DNA of 64,000 nt, from positions 1 to 64,000 of the forward strand of contig DYBN01000014.1 of NCBI GenBank assembly GCA_019418605.1. Direction: 5' to 3'. Shown here piece by piece: positions 53,406-61,181 of this stretch (its first letter is position 1; each line of letters begins with the position of its first letter). The stretch comes from Sutterella sp. GTDB taxonomy: Bacteria > Pseudomonadota > Gammaproteobacteria > Burkholderiales > Burkholderiaceae_F. The translations under genes and the position numbers were made by a program. Below the pieces are notes generated by a model that searched no databases, was not told the origin of the DNA, and saw only the letters and a program-made list of their open reading frames with translations.

Positions 53406-54874
53406 AGAAATCGACAACATCGAGCTACGTTCTCGAGCTGGAAGCGTCGGTGACGCCGAGTCAGCTGCGCGAAATACAAGCTCGCCAGGAAGTCGCGCGC
53501 GTGACGTACAACACCTGTCTGGGCCGATTGCTCAAGCGTTGGCGCGGCGTGAACGGCGTGAAGCAATGGCGTGAAGCAAAGAACCGTATCCAAGTGATCA
53601 ATCGCACGGCTGAGCCGACGACAGCTGAAACAAAAGAGAAGAAGGCGCTCGAGCAGGACATGAAGCGGATCGAGAAGGATTTCGGGCTGACGGAATATCA
53701 GCTTCACGCTTTCGTGAAAGACGTCAACAAACATTTCGGCCGTCGAATTTCAATCAACGAAGCGCAAGTAACGGCAACGCGAGCCTTCCGCGCTTTCGAG
53801 AAATTCCGATACGGCGGGTGCCGAAAGCTTCGCTTCATCCCGCGCGGCGAGAGCGTGACGGTCGAAAGCAAGAGCAACGAGTTCGGTCTTCGAGTCTGCG
53901 GCCAGGAATTGGTTTGGAAGGATCTGCGCGCGCCGCTCATTGTGCGCAAGTGCGACAAGTACGCTGAAGACGCCTTTCTCGACAAGACGAAGTACGCAAG
54001 GCTGATCGTCCGCAGCATTCGGGGCAGGAAGCGGGTCTTCGTTCAGATCGTGAAGGAAGGCGTACCGCCCGAAAAGAAGCGCCAGGCAGGGCCTGCGGAT
54101 TCTGCGGTCGGCATCGACATCGGCCCGAGCGCTGTTGCGGTGTATGCGACGGGGAACGCCGAGGCCTTCGTTGAGGCGCTTGCACCGAGCGTCGTGCGCG
54201 ACGCGCGACGCATTCGTCGGCTGAGCCGCTGCATTTCGCGCTCGCTCGATGCCTGCAACCCGGACGCCAAGGACGAGCAAGGGTGCTGGAAGAAAGGCGT
54301 AAAGCTGATGAAATCGCGGCGCTGCGTAAAGAATCAGGCCAAGCTGGCAGACATTCGCCGTCGGCAGGCCGTCAATCGCAAGCGGGATCATGAAATCCTC
54401 GCCAACGAGATCATTGCAATGGGATCAGACGTACGAGCAGAGGACACGCCGATCGCGAGTTGGACGGCGCGGACAAAGGAAACGACAGCGCGCAAGGAGG
54501 ACGGGAAGATCCGCAGCAAGAAGCGCTTCGGGAAGTCTGTCGGTCATCATGCGCCGGGCATGCTGTTGAGCATTCTCGACCGGAAGCTCGCCTACAGGGG
54601 CTCAAGTCTCAAACGCGTCGTCAGCCGCCGCGTCAAAGCTTCGCAGCTCGATCACGCTTCGGGCGAATACAGGAAGAAAAAGCTCGGCGACAGATGGTTC
54701 GAGGTAGCGGGCGAGAGGGTTCAGCGTGATCTGTACTCGGCTTGGCTTATCGCGCACGTAAAGCCGAACATGGAAGAAGTTGATCTTGCCGCGTGCAGGG
54801 CGGACTGGCCGAACTTCCTCAGGGCGCAGGCAAAAGCGCTTGAGAACGCGCCGAAGAATCTCAATGTTTTCTAA
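53402..54874 (+). CDS. tnpB: TnpB RNA-guided nuclease family protein, zinc-finger-less variant
   Basis: A 490-residue protein. The RuvC-like acidic residues can be placed: Asp239 (VGIDIGPSAVAVY), Glu347 (VRAEDTPIASW) and Asp443 (RVQRDLYSAWL). TnpB proteins cut DNA next to a short motif, guided by an RNA made from the element's right end, and they promote retention of the element. The two Cys-x-x-Cys pairs of the usual zinc ribbon between Glu347 and Asp443 are absent; that segment reads KASQLDHASGEYRKKKLGDRW. This corresponds to a known subgroup with the same substitution. The active site looks complete. Confidence 0.9.
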   Translation: MKKSTTSSYVLELEASVTPSQLREIQARQEVARVTYNTCLGRLLKRWRGVNGVKQWREAKNRIQVINRTAEPTTAETKEKKALEQDMKRIEKDFGLTEYQLHAFVKDVNKHFGRRISINEAQVTATRAFRAFEKFRYGGCRKLRFIPRGESVTVESKSNEFGLRVCGQELVWKDLRAPLIVRKCDKYAEDAFLDKTKYARLIVRSIRGRKRVFVQIVKEGVPPEKKRQAGPADSAVGIDIGPSAVAVYATGNAEAFVEALAPSVVRDARRIRRLSRCISRSLDACNPDAKDEQGCWKKGVKLMKSRRCVKNQAKLADIRRRQAVNRKRDHEILANEIIAMGSDVRAEDTPIASWTARTKETTARKEDGKIRSKKRFGKSVGHHAPGMLLSILDRKLAYRGSSLKRVVSRRVKASQLDHASGEYRKKKLGDRWFEVAGERVQRDLYSAWLIAHVKPNMEEVDLAACRADWPNFLRAQAKALENAPKNLNVF

Positions 54875-55176
54875 GACAAGCTTTTGACGGCAGCTTAAGC
54901 CGTCCGTCTGCGGACTGACAGCACCGCGAGACGCAAAACCAAGGCAGGCGGCGCGAAAGCGTACGGCAGGTCGCCCCGGAGGCAGCGAAGGGATACGGCC
55001 GGGCCGCAGCGCAGGTCTCCGTGAAGGAAGATGCAGCGCCGCTGAAGTTCGAATATGCGTCAGTGCTCTGCGGCAGACTCCGGCTTTGGTCGGATAAGGT
55101 CGCAGGGAGAAGCGCAGGTTGACGCGAAAGCGTCAATGTAAAGAACCCCGCGATTTCAATCGTCGGGAGTTGTCAG
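54875..55176 (+). ncRNA. Candidate omega RNA (right-end guide RNA) of TnpB
   Basis: About 300 bases between the tnpB stop and the right end contain no gene but several stems. One is a perfect 7-bp stem with a GAAA loop (55119-55136), directly before the right-end hairpin (55147-55167). In IS605 systems the guide RNA scaffold is this region and the guide is the flanking host DNA, here beginning GTCTGGGAGTCGCTCAACAT at 55177. No expression evidence is available; the call rests on position and structure. Confidence 0.6.
55147..55167 (+). repeat. Right-end subterminal hairpin of the IS608-type element
   Basis: CCCG-CGATT-TC-AATCG-T-CGGG, the covarying counterpart of the left-end hairpin at 52882-52902. 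It is preceded by GAAC and followed after 9 bases by the end of the element (TCAG). Confidence 0.9.
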
Positions 55177-56327
55177 GTCTGGGAGTCGCTCAACATCTGC
55201 CCGCTCGGGGGCTGCTCGATGGGCTCGACCTCGTTTCCGATCGATCGGGGCCTGACGTCTGCGCTTCTTGGCTTTGACGGGCCGATGCAAAACTCCATTG
55301 ACTGCGTGGCCTCGCGCGACTTCGTGCTTGAGCTTGCCTCGGCCATGGCCCAGACGGCCAACACGATGAGCCGCACGGCGCTAGACCTCTACAACTGGTC
55401 GACGCCCGAGTACGGCTACATCGAAGTCGACGACAGCTGTGCGGTGTGCTCTTCGATCATGCCGCAAAAGAAAAATCCCTTCACGCTCGAGCACGTCAAG
55501 GCCAAGGCGACGCACCTCGAGGGCTTTCTGATCTCGATTTTCAACGGCATGAAAAACGTGATCTTCTCGCACTGCCGCGACATCAGCGTGGAGACGCCGC
55601 GCTACTTCTGGAGCGCCATGCAGGAGAGGGAGGCCGACTTTGCGCTTTTAAACGTCACGATGAAGACGCTCTCGGTCAAGCCCGAAAAGATGCTCGCAAA
55701 CGCCCGCCGCAACTTCTGCACGGTGACCGAACTTGCCAACTACCTCGTGCGCCACGACGGCGTCTCCTTTAGAGAAACCCACGAGATCATCGCCGACGTC
55801 GTGGGCAACATGTGCGAGAGGGGGGTGACGAGCGAAGACATCGACGCGGCCGCCATTGACGAGGTCTCAACACGGCTTTTTGGCTTCAAAACCAAATTGA
55901 CCGACGCGCTCGTGCGCGAGGCGCTTGACCCCTGCCGCGTCGTCAATGAAAAGAGCGCCATCGGCGGCACGGCTCCCGACGAGGTGAGCCGCCAGCTTGA
56001 TTTGATCGAGCGAGGGGTCGCAGCCGACGAGATTCTTCTTGCGCAGCGAGAAGAGGGCGTGGGCGAAGCCCGCCAAGCGCTCGACGAGGCGGTCGACGCG
56101 CTCATTGCGCGCAACCCGTAGCGCAAAGGGGCGGCAGCGCAAAGTCCGCGCGCGGGGCGGCGGGGCAAAAACAAAGAAACATAAGTTCCCCACACCGTTG
56201 ACCCGCGCCGGGCGCGCCCCTTGTTTCACAAAGAGCAAAAAAGGAAAAAAAGCGGGCATTCGGGCGATCAGGGCGCAGCGCGTGACGCCATGCAAGCGCC
56301 CGCTCCAACCCCCAAGGGAGAAAAACC

Positions 56328-56440
56328 ATGTTTTTTGCCGAATTCTGCATCGTGATCCTTGCCATGATCCTGGGCGCGCGCTTTGGCGGCGTTTTCTTCG
56401 GCATGGCGGGCAGCATCGGGCTCATGCTGCTTATTCTTAT
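56328..56440 (+). pseudogene. N-terminal fragment of a DcuA/DcuB-family C4-dicarboxylate transporter
   Basis: About 37 codons: MFFAEFCIVILAMILGARFGG followed by VFFGMAGSIGLMLLIL, which matches the first helices of DcuA/DcuB carriers (fumarate/succinate exchange). The reading frame then enters an ISL3-like element (starting GGCTCTTCGGG at 56441), and no later part of the carrier is found in the window. It starts about 200 bases after the lyase gene on the same strand, with an AGGGAG ribosome-binding site, so the two probably formed an operon. Confidence 0.75.
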
Positions 56441-57795
56441 GGCTCTTCGGGTATATGTGTGGAAGATCCGGATAGGGGATTATGCCGCCAAGGCCTGTAT
56501 TTGCGGGCGATTCGGCAGCGGAATCTCAAGGTTAGAACATATCAGCATGACCATGGCGATTAAACTGTCGGTATTGCGGAATCCCCTATCCTTTCGTATG
56601 ATTAGCTGAATTTTCGAGTTTGTGGCTTCAACGCGAGCGTTGTTGACGCGGTAGCGCAGGGCGTTAAGAATTCCCTGCTCGTGTCGTCGGATCTTCTTTG
56701 CCAGGTCGATGACGACGGGAATGCGGGAGGGCGTGGCTTTGAAATACCAGCTCTTGAGCTCCGCCGCGGCTTCCTCGGCATCGGGCAGACGCAGGATGTT
56801 GCGCAGCATCTCCTTGTGTTGGTAGACGCGATAGAGCTTGGGCTCCTTGCTCTGGATGAGCGCCAGAGTCGCGTTCTGCCTTGCCGTGAGGTTCTCGGGG
56901 GCCTTGCCCAGAGCGTAGAGGGCGCCCTTGACGGCATCGGCCAGCTTTTTGGTTAGCTTGCCATCCTCTTTGTGCTTGGCGGCCGCGGCCTTGCCCTCGG
57001 CCTTCTGCGCCTGGCGCTGCAGGGCTTCCGCCTCCTTGCGCCGTTGCTGCCATATCTGGCGCCGAAACTCATTGACCACCTCATTGGCCCAGCCAACGAC
57101 ATGAAACGGGTCGGTGCATCGGATGGCCTGGGGAGCGTACTCCGCGATGCAGGAATCGATCCACCTTGCGCCGTCCCCGCTGATTGTTTTGATGCTGGCG
57201 CGCTGCTTTTGCGTGAGCTACTCGAAGAACTTGCTGAAGACGGCCTTGCCGTGGCCCGGATGGGCCCAAACAACCGTGTTGGTGTCGTGGTTGACGACGA
57301 CCGTGATGTAGCTGTGCCCCTTGCGGTGGCTGGTCTCATCAACGCCAATGTTGACGAGGTTGTCAAGCCGGCAGCAGGGGTCCAGGGGTCGGGTTCGATC
57401 TCGTCGAGCGTGCGCCGCACGCATCGGCCAATGGTCTTCCAATCGACCTGCAGGTAGGCGGACGCGGCGGTGGTCGTGAGCTCCTTGGAGAGCCATGCGG
57501 CCGTGAAGTCGAACTGCTTGGTGAAGCGGGACTCGGGAAAAGCCCACGGAACGGAGGCGGTCACCACGCCGTGTTCGGGACAAATAACGCGGTGCGTCGG
57601 GGCCCGCAAATACACAATCAGGCCGCCCCAGTCCAGAGAGCGCCAGAGGCGGGGCTCGGCGGAGTTGCCATTGTCGTAGTGCTTGCAAACGCGGCCGCAA
57701 TGAGGGCAGAGATGGCTCTTGCGTATATAGGGCCGGACGTCAAGGGTGAGGGTGGAAACGCCGAAGGCGGCTGTTGAGGTCGTCTTCCCGTCGCA
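56441..57795 (-). mobile_element. Decayed ISL3-family insertion sequence
   Basis: The left boundary is suggested by GGCTCTTCGGGTATATGTG, an ISL3-like terminus, exactly where the carrier frame ends. I found no matching inverted right end before the terminator hairpin at 57796, so the right boundary is approximate and the element may be truncated. A 12-bp inverted repeat (GGATAGGGGATT 56470-56481 with AATCCCCTATCC 56580-56591) lies near the left end. The transposase is broken. Confidence 0.75.
56480..57780 (-). pseudogene. ISL3-family transposase, frameshifted and with a nonsense codon
   Basis: Three pieces can be joined. The first, from about 57780, has a zinc finger (HLCPHCGRVCKHYDNG), APTHRVICPEHGVV and ending in DEIEPDPW. 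Near 57385 the frame shifts and continues as LVNIGVDETSHRKGHSYITVVVNHD, the DDE-domain start, and VVWAHPGHGKAVFSKFFE. A TAG at 57218-57220 then interrupts. The same frame resumes with LTQKQRASIKTISGDGARWID, CTDPFHVVGWANEVVNEFRRQIW and, near the end, RYRVNNARVEATNSKIQLIIRKDRGFRN. Two independent lesions make a functional programmed frameshift unlikely. Confidence 0.88.
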
Positions 57796-57845
57796 AAAGC
57801 GCCGACCTCTCCGAAAGCGTTTAACCTTCGGAGAGGCGGCGCTTT
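57796..57845. terminator. Strong hairpin between the ISL3 remnant and the LysR gene
   Basis: A 19-bp stem with one bulged A (AAAGCGCCG-A-CCTCTCCGAA with TTCGGAGAGGCGGCGCTTT) and an 11-base loop. Short T-runs occur on both strands. It may be the original terminator of the lost carrier gene. Confidence 0.65.
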
Positions 57846-57945
57846 GAGTTTTGGAAAAGCTGCCGCGGACCGCAAGGAGCGGGCTTTGCACAGGGCACCT
57901 CGCGCAAGGCCCTGCACAAGACCATCAAAGAAGAACATCAAAGGC

Positions 57946-57969
57946 TTTGCCGACTTTCAAGTCGGCAAA
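57946..57969. promoter_or_regulatory. Perfect inverted repeat in the leader of the LysR gene
   Basis: TTTGCCGACTT-TC-AAGTCGGCAAA, 11 bp per arm, ends two bases before the ribosome-binding site AGGGAG. It could be a LysR operator or a hairpin that hides the ribosome-binding site. Confidence 0.5.
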
Positions 57970-57981
57970 AAGGGAGACGGC

Positions 57982-59046
57982 ATGCGGCGCGACAACATCC
58001 TTCGGCATCTCTTTCGCTCGCGCACGGAGGTGTTTCTTGCGCTTGCCCGCACGCGAAGCTTTACGGCGACGGCAAGACGCCTGCGCATGAGCCAGTCGTC
58101 CGTCTCGCGGGCCGTCGCCGAACTCGAGCGCGACCTCGGCGTGGCCTTGATCGAGCACGACGTGCGTCCTCTGCGCCTGACGCCCAAGGGAGCGTATTTG
58201 CGAAAGCTCCTGTCTGACGAGTACGAGCGCTTAAGCGCCGGGCTCTCGGGCTTTTCGAGCCTTCAGCCCTCCTCGGGGCCGCTTCGCGTAGGCATTGTCG
58301 AGAGCGTGGCGCGCGTGTTGGGGCACGAGTTGACGAAAACCTTTGCGGGAAGCTGCAGCGCCGTGACGATTCTCACGGGGATTGCGCAGTACCTGCTGCG
58401 GCTTTTGGACGAAAACGAAATCGACGTGATGATCTGCTCCGACCCCTTTGCCGCCCGCGGGGACCTTGAAAGGCGATTTCTTCTGCGCGAGCCCTCGATC
58501 GTGCTGATGCCCTCTGAGCCTAGCGCAGCGCTTGGAAGTGCGTTTGCCGACGAGAGCGCCCTTTCCTGGGAGACGCTTCAAAACCTCGCGCTTCCCATGA
58601 TTCGCTACCACCGCAACAATTCGGGCGGCAGGCTTGAAGAAAAGCTCTTTAACGACCTGGGGCTCTCCTTTGAGAGCGAGCTTGAAGTCGACGTCAACGA
58701 GCTTTTGCTGACCTTCGTGCGCGAGGGACGCGGCTGGACCATCACGCGGCCCACGTCGCTTGTGCAGCACCCGGAGCTTTTGGAAGGCGTGAGGGTGCTC
58801 CCCATGCCGGAGCCCGTCGTCTCGCGCGAACTCTTTGTCATGACGCGAAAGGCCGAGGTGCCCGCGCTCTTTGAGCGCGTGGTCGCAAGCGCCGCCCGCG
58901 CCGCGGCCGACGCTTTGGTGCCGCAGTTTGCCAAGTACGCTTCCTGGGTCAACGACTACGTCTTCTACCTTGATCCCGACGATCCCAAAATAGAGCGGCG
59001 CATGGCTGCGGGAAGCGGCCTTGCAAGCCGCGTGTTCATTTTGTAG
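57982..59046 (+). CDS. LysR-family transcriptional regulator
   Basis: A 354-residue regulator, longer than the usual 300. The helix-turn-helix is FLALARTRSFTATARRLRMSQSSVSRAVAELERDLGVALIEHD near residues 17-60. The effector domain begins GPLRVGIVESVARVLG. A C-terminal extension of about 40 residues (VPQFAKYASWVNDYVFYLDPDDPKIERR) is unusual. ATG 57982 follows AGGGAG. It stands beside the broken lyase and carrier genes, so regulating them is possible but unproven. Confidence 0.85.
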   Translation: MRRDNILRHLFRSRTEVFLALARTRSFTATARRLRMSQSSVSRAVAELERDLGVALIEHDVRPLRLTPKGAYLRKLLSDEYERLSAGLSGFSSLQPSSGPLRVGIVESVARVLGHELTKTFAGSCSAVTILTGIAQYLLRLLDENEIDVMICSDPFAARGDLERRFLLREPSIVLMPSEPSAALGSAFADESALSWETLQNLALPMIRYHRNNSGGRLEEKLFNDLGLSFESELEVDVNELLLTFVREGRGWTITRPTSLVQHPELLEGVRVLPMPEPVVSRELFVMTRKAEVPALFERVVASAARAAADALVPQFAKYASWVNDYVFYLDPDDPKIERRMAAGSGLASRVFIL

Positions 59047-59051
59047 CTTTC

Positions 59052-59627
59052 TCAGGATTCTTTCCTTGAGCCGGCGGCGGTTTTGTCCCTGCCCGCAGCC
59101 GCAGGCATGGCCCGCCGCACGAGCTTGACGGCAACAAAGGCGCAAAGCGCCCCCACGGCCGCGCCGGCGAGAATATCGCTTGGAAAATGCACGAAGAGGT
59201 ACATGCGCGAGAGGGCCATGAGGACGGCAAAAAAGAGCGCCGCGGCTCCGGCCTTGGGATAAAACCAGGCGAGCGCGCAGGCGGCGGCAAAGGCGCTCGT
59301 GGTGTGTCCCGACGGGAAGGAAAAGTCGGGCGGGCAGGCAATGAGCGAAACGTCGGCCACAAGGTCGCACGGCCGCAGGCGCTCAATCAGGGGCTTGAGC
59401 GTGAGGTTGCAGACAAGGTAGCCAAAAAGAAGCGCCGCGAGCATCGAAACACCCGCCCTGCGGCTTGCGCGAACAACGACGAGCACCAGCGCAAGCGCAA
59501 TCCAGATGAAGCCGAAGTCGCCCAGGCGGCTCACGGCAACGAGCACGGTTTCGGCTGAAGGGTGCGAGAGCGCTTCTCTGAGAGCCTCAAGAAAGCCAAG
59601 CTCAAGAGCGAGGTGGTCGGAGAGCAT
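59052..59627 (-). CDS. PAP2-family phosphatase (undecaprenyl-diphosphatase type)
   Basis: A 191-residue membrane protein with six segments. The three phosphatase motifs are present: KPLIERLRPC (motif 1), PSGHTTSAFAAA (motif 2, catalytic His) and SRMYLFVHFPSDILAG (motif 3). Such enzymes recycle undecaprenyl pyrophosphate or dephosphorylate lipids in cell envelope synthesis. ATG 59627 is preferred; the open frame upstream lacks a membrane segment and overlaps a spacer. No clear ribosome-binding site is visible. The stops of this gene and the LysR gene are 5 bases apart. Confidence 0.82.
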   Translation of the reverse strand: MLSDHLALELGFLEALREALSHPSAETVLVAVSRLGDFGFIWIALALVLVVVRASRRAGVSMLAALLFGYLVCNLTLKPLIERLRPCDLVADVSLIACPPDFSFPSGHTTSAFAAACALAWFYPKAGAAALFFAVLMALSRMYLFVHFPSDILAGAAVGALCAFVAVKLVRRAMPAAAGRDKTAAGSRKES

Positions 59628-59775
59628 GCGAAGGGGAAAGAAGACGATGGAAGTCAACGAAGCTGACGGCCATTTTGACACGAAAAAGCAACGGGCCCCG
59701 TCGCCCCTAAATTTATTTGTACGCGAACAAATTAAAAGCTTGTTTCTGAACCTCAACATTGCGGCCAAGGCAACG

Positions 59776-59819
59776 AAAAAAGCGGCGCTGTCTGCCGCTT
59801 GAGACAGACTACGCCGCTA
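59776..59819 (-). terminator. Rho-independent terminator after the HD-domain gene
   Basis: On the minus strand: AGCGGCG and CGCCGCT form the base, an inner TCTGTCT/AGACAG pair extends the stem, and TTTTTT follows. It lies about 32 bases after the stop at 59852. Confidence 0.75.
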
Positions 59820-59851
59820 GTGTCGTTGTTTAATGATTTATATGTCGACTT

Positions 59852-60961
59852 TTAAGCTTCCTTCACAATGCGCGCCACGTCCTTGGCAAAGGCATCCTTG
59901 CCCGAGCTTGAAAGCACGCCGTAGAGGTGCATGGCCGTGAGGTTTGCCATGGCGTAGTTGCGGAAAGCGTTGAGCTGCTGCGGATCGGTAAGGCCGTAGC
60001 TTTCCTTGGCAAGGTCCACGAGCGCCTTGGCCGTCCACTGACAGGCCGAAGTCGAGATCACGAAATCGTGGTCCGCAAGATGCACGACCCAGCCCTCAAT
60101 CCTGCGCGGCAGCGGCAGCGTCTGCCCGCCCTTGTCGATGAGCCCGTAGGCAACGGGGTCGACGCCAGCGATGATCGAGGCGGCTTTGAGCCATCCGACC
60201 ACGAGCTTTTCGCCTGCGGCCGTGGCGGGATGCTCGTGCGCACAGGCCTGCGCCGTCACGACGGGGGCGGGCACCTTGCGGGCGATCGACTCGGCAATTG
60301 AAAGCACGTGGTGCTCGCCCGTGCCGGCAAGCGGCTGCTCCTTGCGGCAGCTATGGTCGTCCTGCCAGGCAAAGACCCAGGGCTTGTGCAGATCGTGGAG
60401 GATTTCGCCGCCCACGGCCGCATCGTAGTCAAGAACGAGGCCGTTGATGTCGCGGTAGTTCTTCACGAGCGCCTGGGCCGAAACGACGTTGAGGGCCGTG
60501 TGCGTGGCAAGCCCCCCGGGGTAGGCGTGGTGGCTTGCGTAGCCCGAGCCAGGGGCGCTCCAGAAGGGCTGCGGACTTTTCTCGGGATTGGCAACCGGAG
60601 GAAAGAGGCTCGTGCGGGCTTCGTCGATGAGGCCCGCCTTTTTGAGCTTCGCGAGGCGCTCTGCCGCGTCGCCCTTTGCAATCGTGGGCGCGGGGTTCTC
60701 CAAAATCTCAAGCGCGGTGCTTCTCAACGCCCCGTCACGGATTTGCCCGGCGGCTTCGACGATGACGCGGTAGGCCGCCTGCACGACGACGCTCTCGCGC
60801 GCCATGTCGACGTCGGTCATGGAAAGGATGTCCGAGAGCGAGCGCTGCGTCTTGGGGGCGGCTGCCAGGGCTTCAATATTAAACGTACTTGCGCACAAGC
60901 CAACGCCCGTGGCCAGAAGCGAGCCGCGAAGGAGAAACTCGCGGCGGGAAAGGTCAAACAT
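59852..60961 (-). CDS. Tat-exported HD-domain-like metal-dependent hydrolase
   Basis: A 369-residue protein with a twin-arginine signal (SRREFLLRG at residues 5-13, then a hydrophobic stretch, cleavage near ALAAA). The mature part contains an HD-type metal site: His144-His145 in SHHAYPGGLATHT with His154, the paired His189-Asp190 in GGEILHDLHKPW, and His217-His218 in GTGEHHVLSIAESIARKVP. This pattern resembles cytoplasmic HD phosphohydrolases, where substrates are nucleotides or RNA, but here it is exported to the periplasm. The substrate is unknown. ATG 60961 is well placed. Confidence 0.75.
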   Translation of the reverse strand: MFDLSRREFLLRGSLLATGVGLCASTFNIEALAAAPKTQRSLSDILSMTDVDMARESVVVQAAYRVIVEAAGQIRDGALRSTALEILENPAPTIAKGDAAERLAKLKKAGLIDEARTSLFPPVANPEKSPQPFWSAPGSGYASHHAYPGGLATHTALNVVSAQALVKNYRDINGLVLDYDAAVGGEILHDLHKPWVFAWQDDHSCRKEQPLAGTGEHHVLSIAESIARKVPAPVVTAQACAHEHPATAAGEKLVVGWLKAASIIAGVDPVAYGLIDKGGQTLPLPRRIEGWVVHLADHDFVISTSACQWTAKALVDLAKESYGLTDPQQLNAFRNYAMANLTAMHLYGVLSSSGKDAFAKDVARIVKEA

Positions 60962-61181
60962 GGGATCCTCAAAACGTGGTCAATGTCAGGATGGTCAAAC
61001 AATTTGCGAAGACGCACGGCTCAAAGTGCATCTTTTTCGCAAGGCGTATTGTTCTCTTTCGATGTGTCAGGGACGCGACACTTTGATGACGAAAGCATGA
61101 AGCCTTCATGGCAGTTTGACGACAGGCCAAAGGGACCAATGTCTGCGTGCGTAAAAGGCTTCATGCGGGCTTTAAAAAGTT

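Larger units (their letters stand above)
52864..55176 (+). mobile_element. IS200/IS605-family (IS608-type) element, complete
   Basis: A 2313-bp element with tnpA, tnpB and a 3' RNA-like region. The ends were set from the uninterrupted lyase frame. It has no target duplication, as expected for single-strand transposition. The host sequence on the left ends in CCAC. The left-end hairpin starts 18 bases inside the element and the right-end hairpin ends 9 bases before the right end, close to the IS608 layout. The bases just 5' of the hairpins are GGAG (left) and GAAC (right); they pair with CCAC and with the terminal TCAG by the same guide/cleavage pattern as IS608 (1-2, 2-1, 4-4). Confidence 0.93.
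52291..56121 (+). pseudogene. argH: Argininosuccinate lyase family gene interrupted by an IS608-type element
   Basis: The gene is in two parts, 52291-52863 and 55177-56121, separated by a complete insertion sequence. Joining them after CAC (52861-52863) gives one open frame of about 505 residues. The first part has GGKQQTARSRNDLFAAEIRL and MSGYTHMQPSEPITFGHYL. The second has CPLGGCSMGSTSFPIDR and the family signature SSIMPQKKNP. These are fumarase/aspartase-superfamily motifs of argininosuccinate lyase, which releases fumarate and arginine. The residues differ from typical ArgH at several points (for example GGKQQTARSRND against GGKLHTGRSRND), so it may be a catabolic paralogue. As given, the protein is truncated after about 191 residues plus 21 read-through residues. 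Precise excision would restore it. Confidence 0.88.

Noticed and set aside
57218..57400. Programmed frameshift in the ISL3 transposase
   Set aside because: A separate nonsense codon further along means frameshifting alone cannot produce the full protein.
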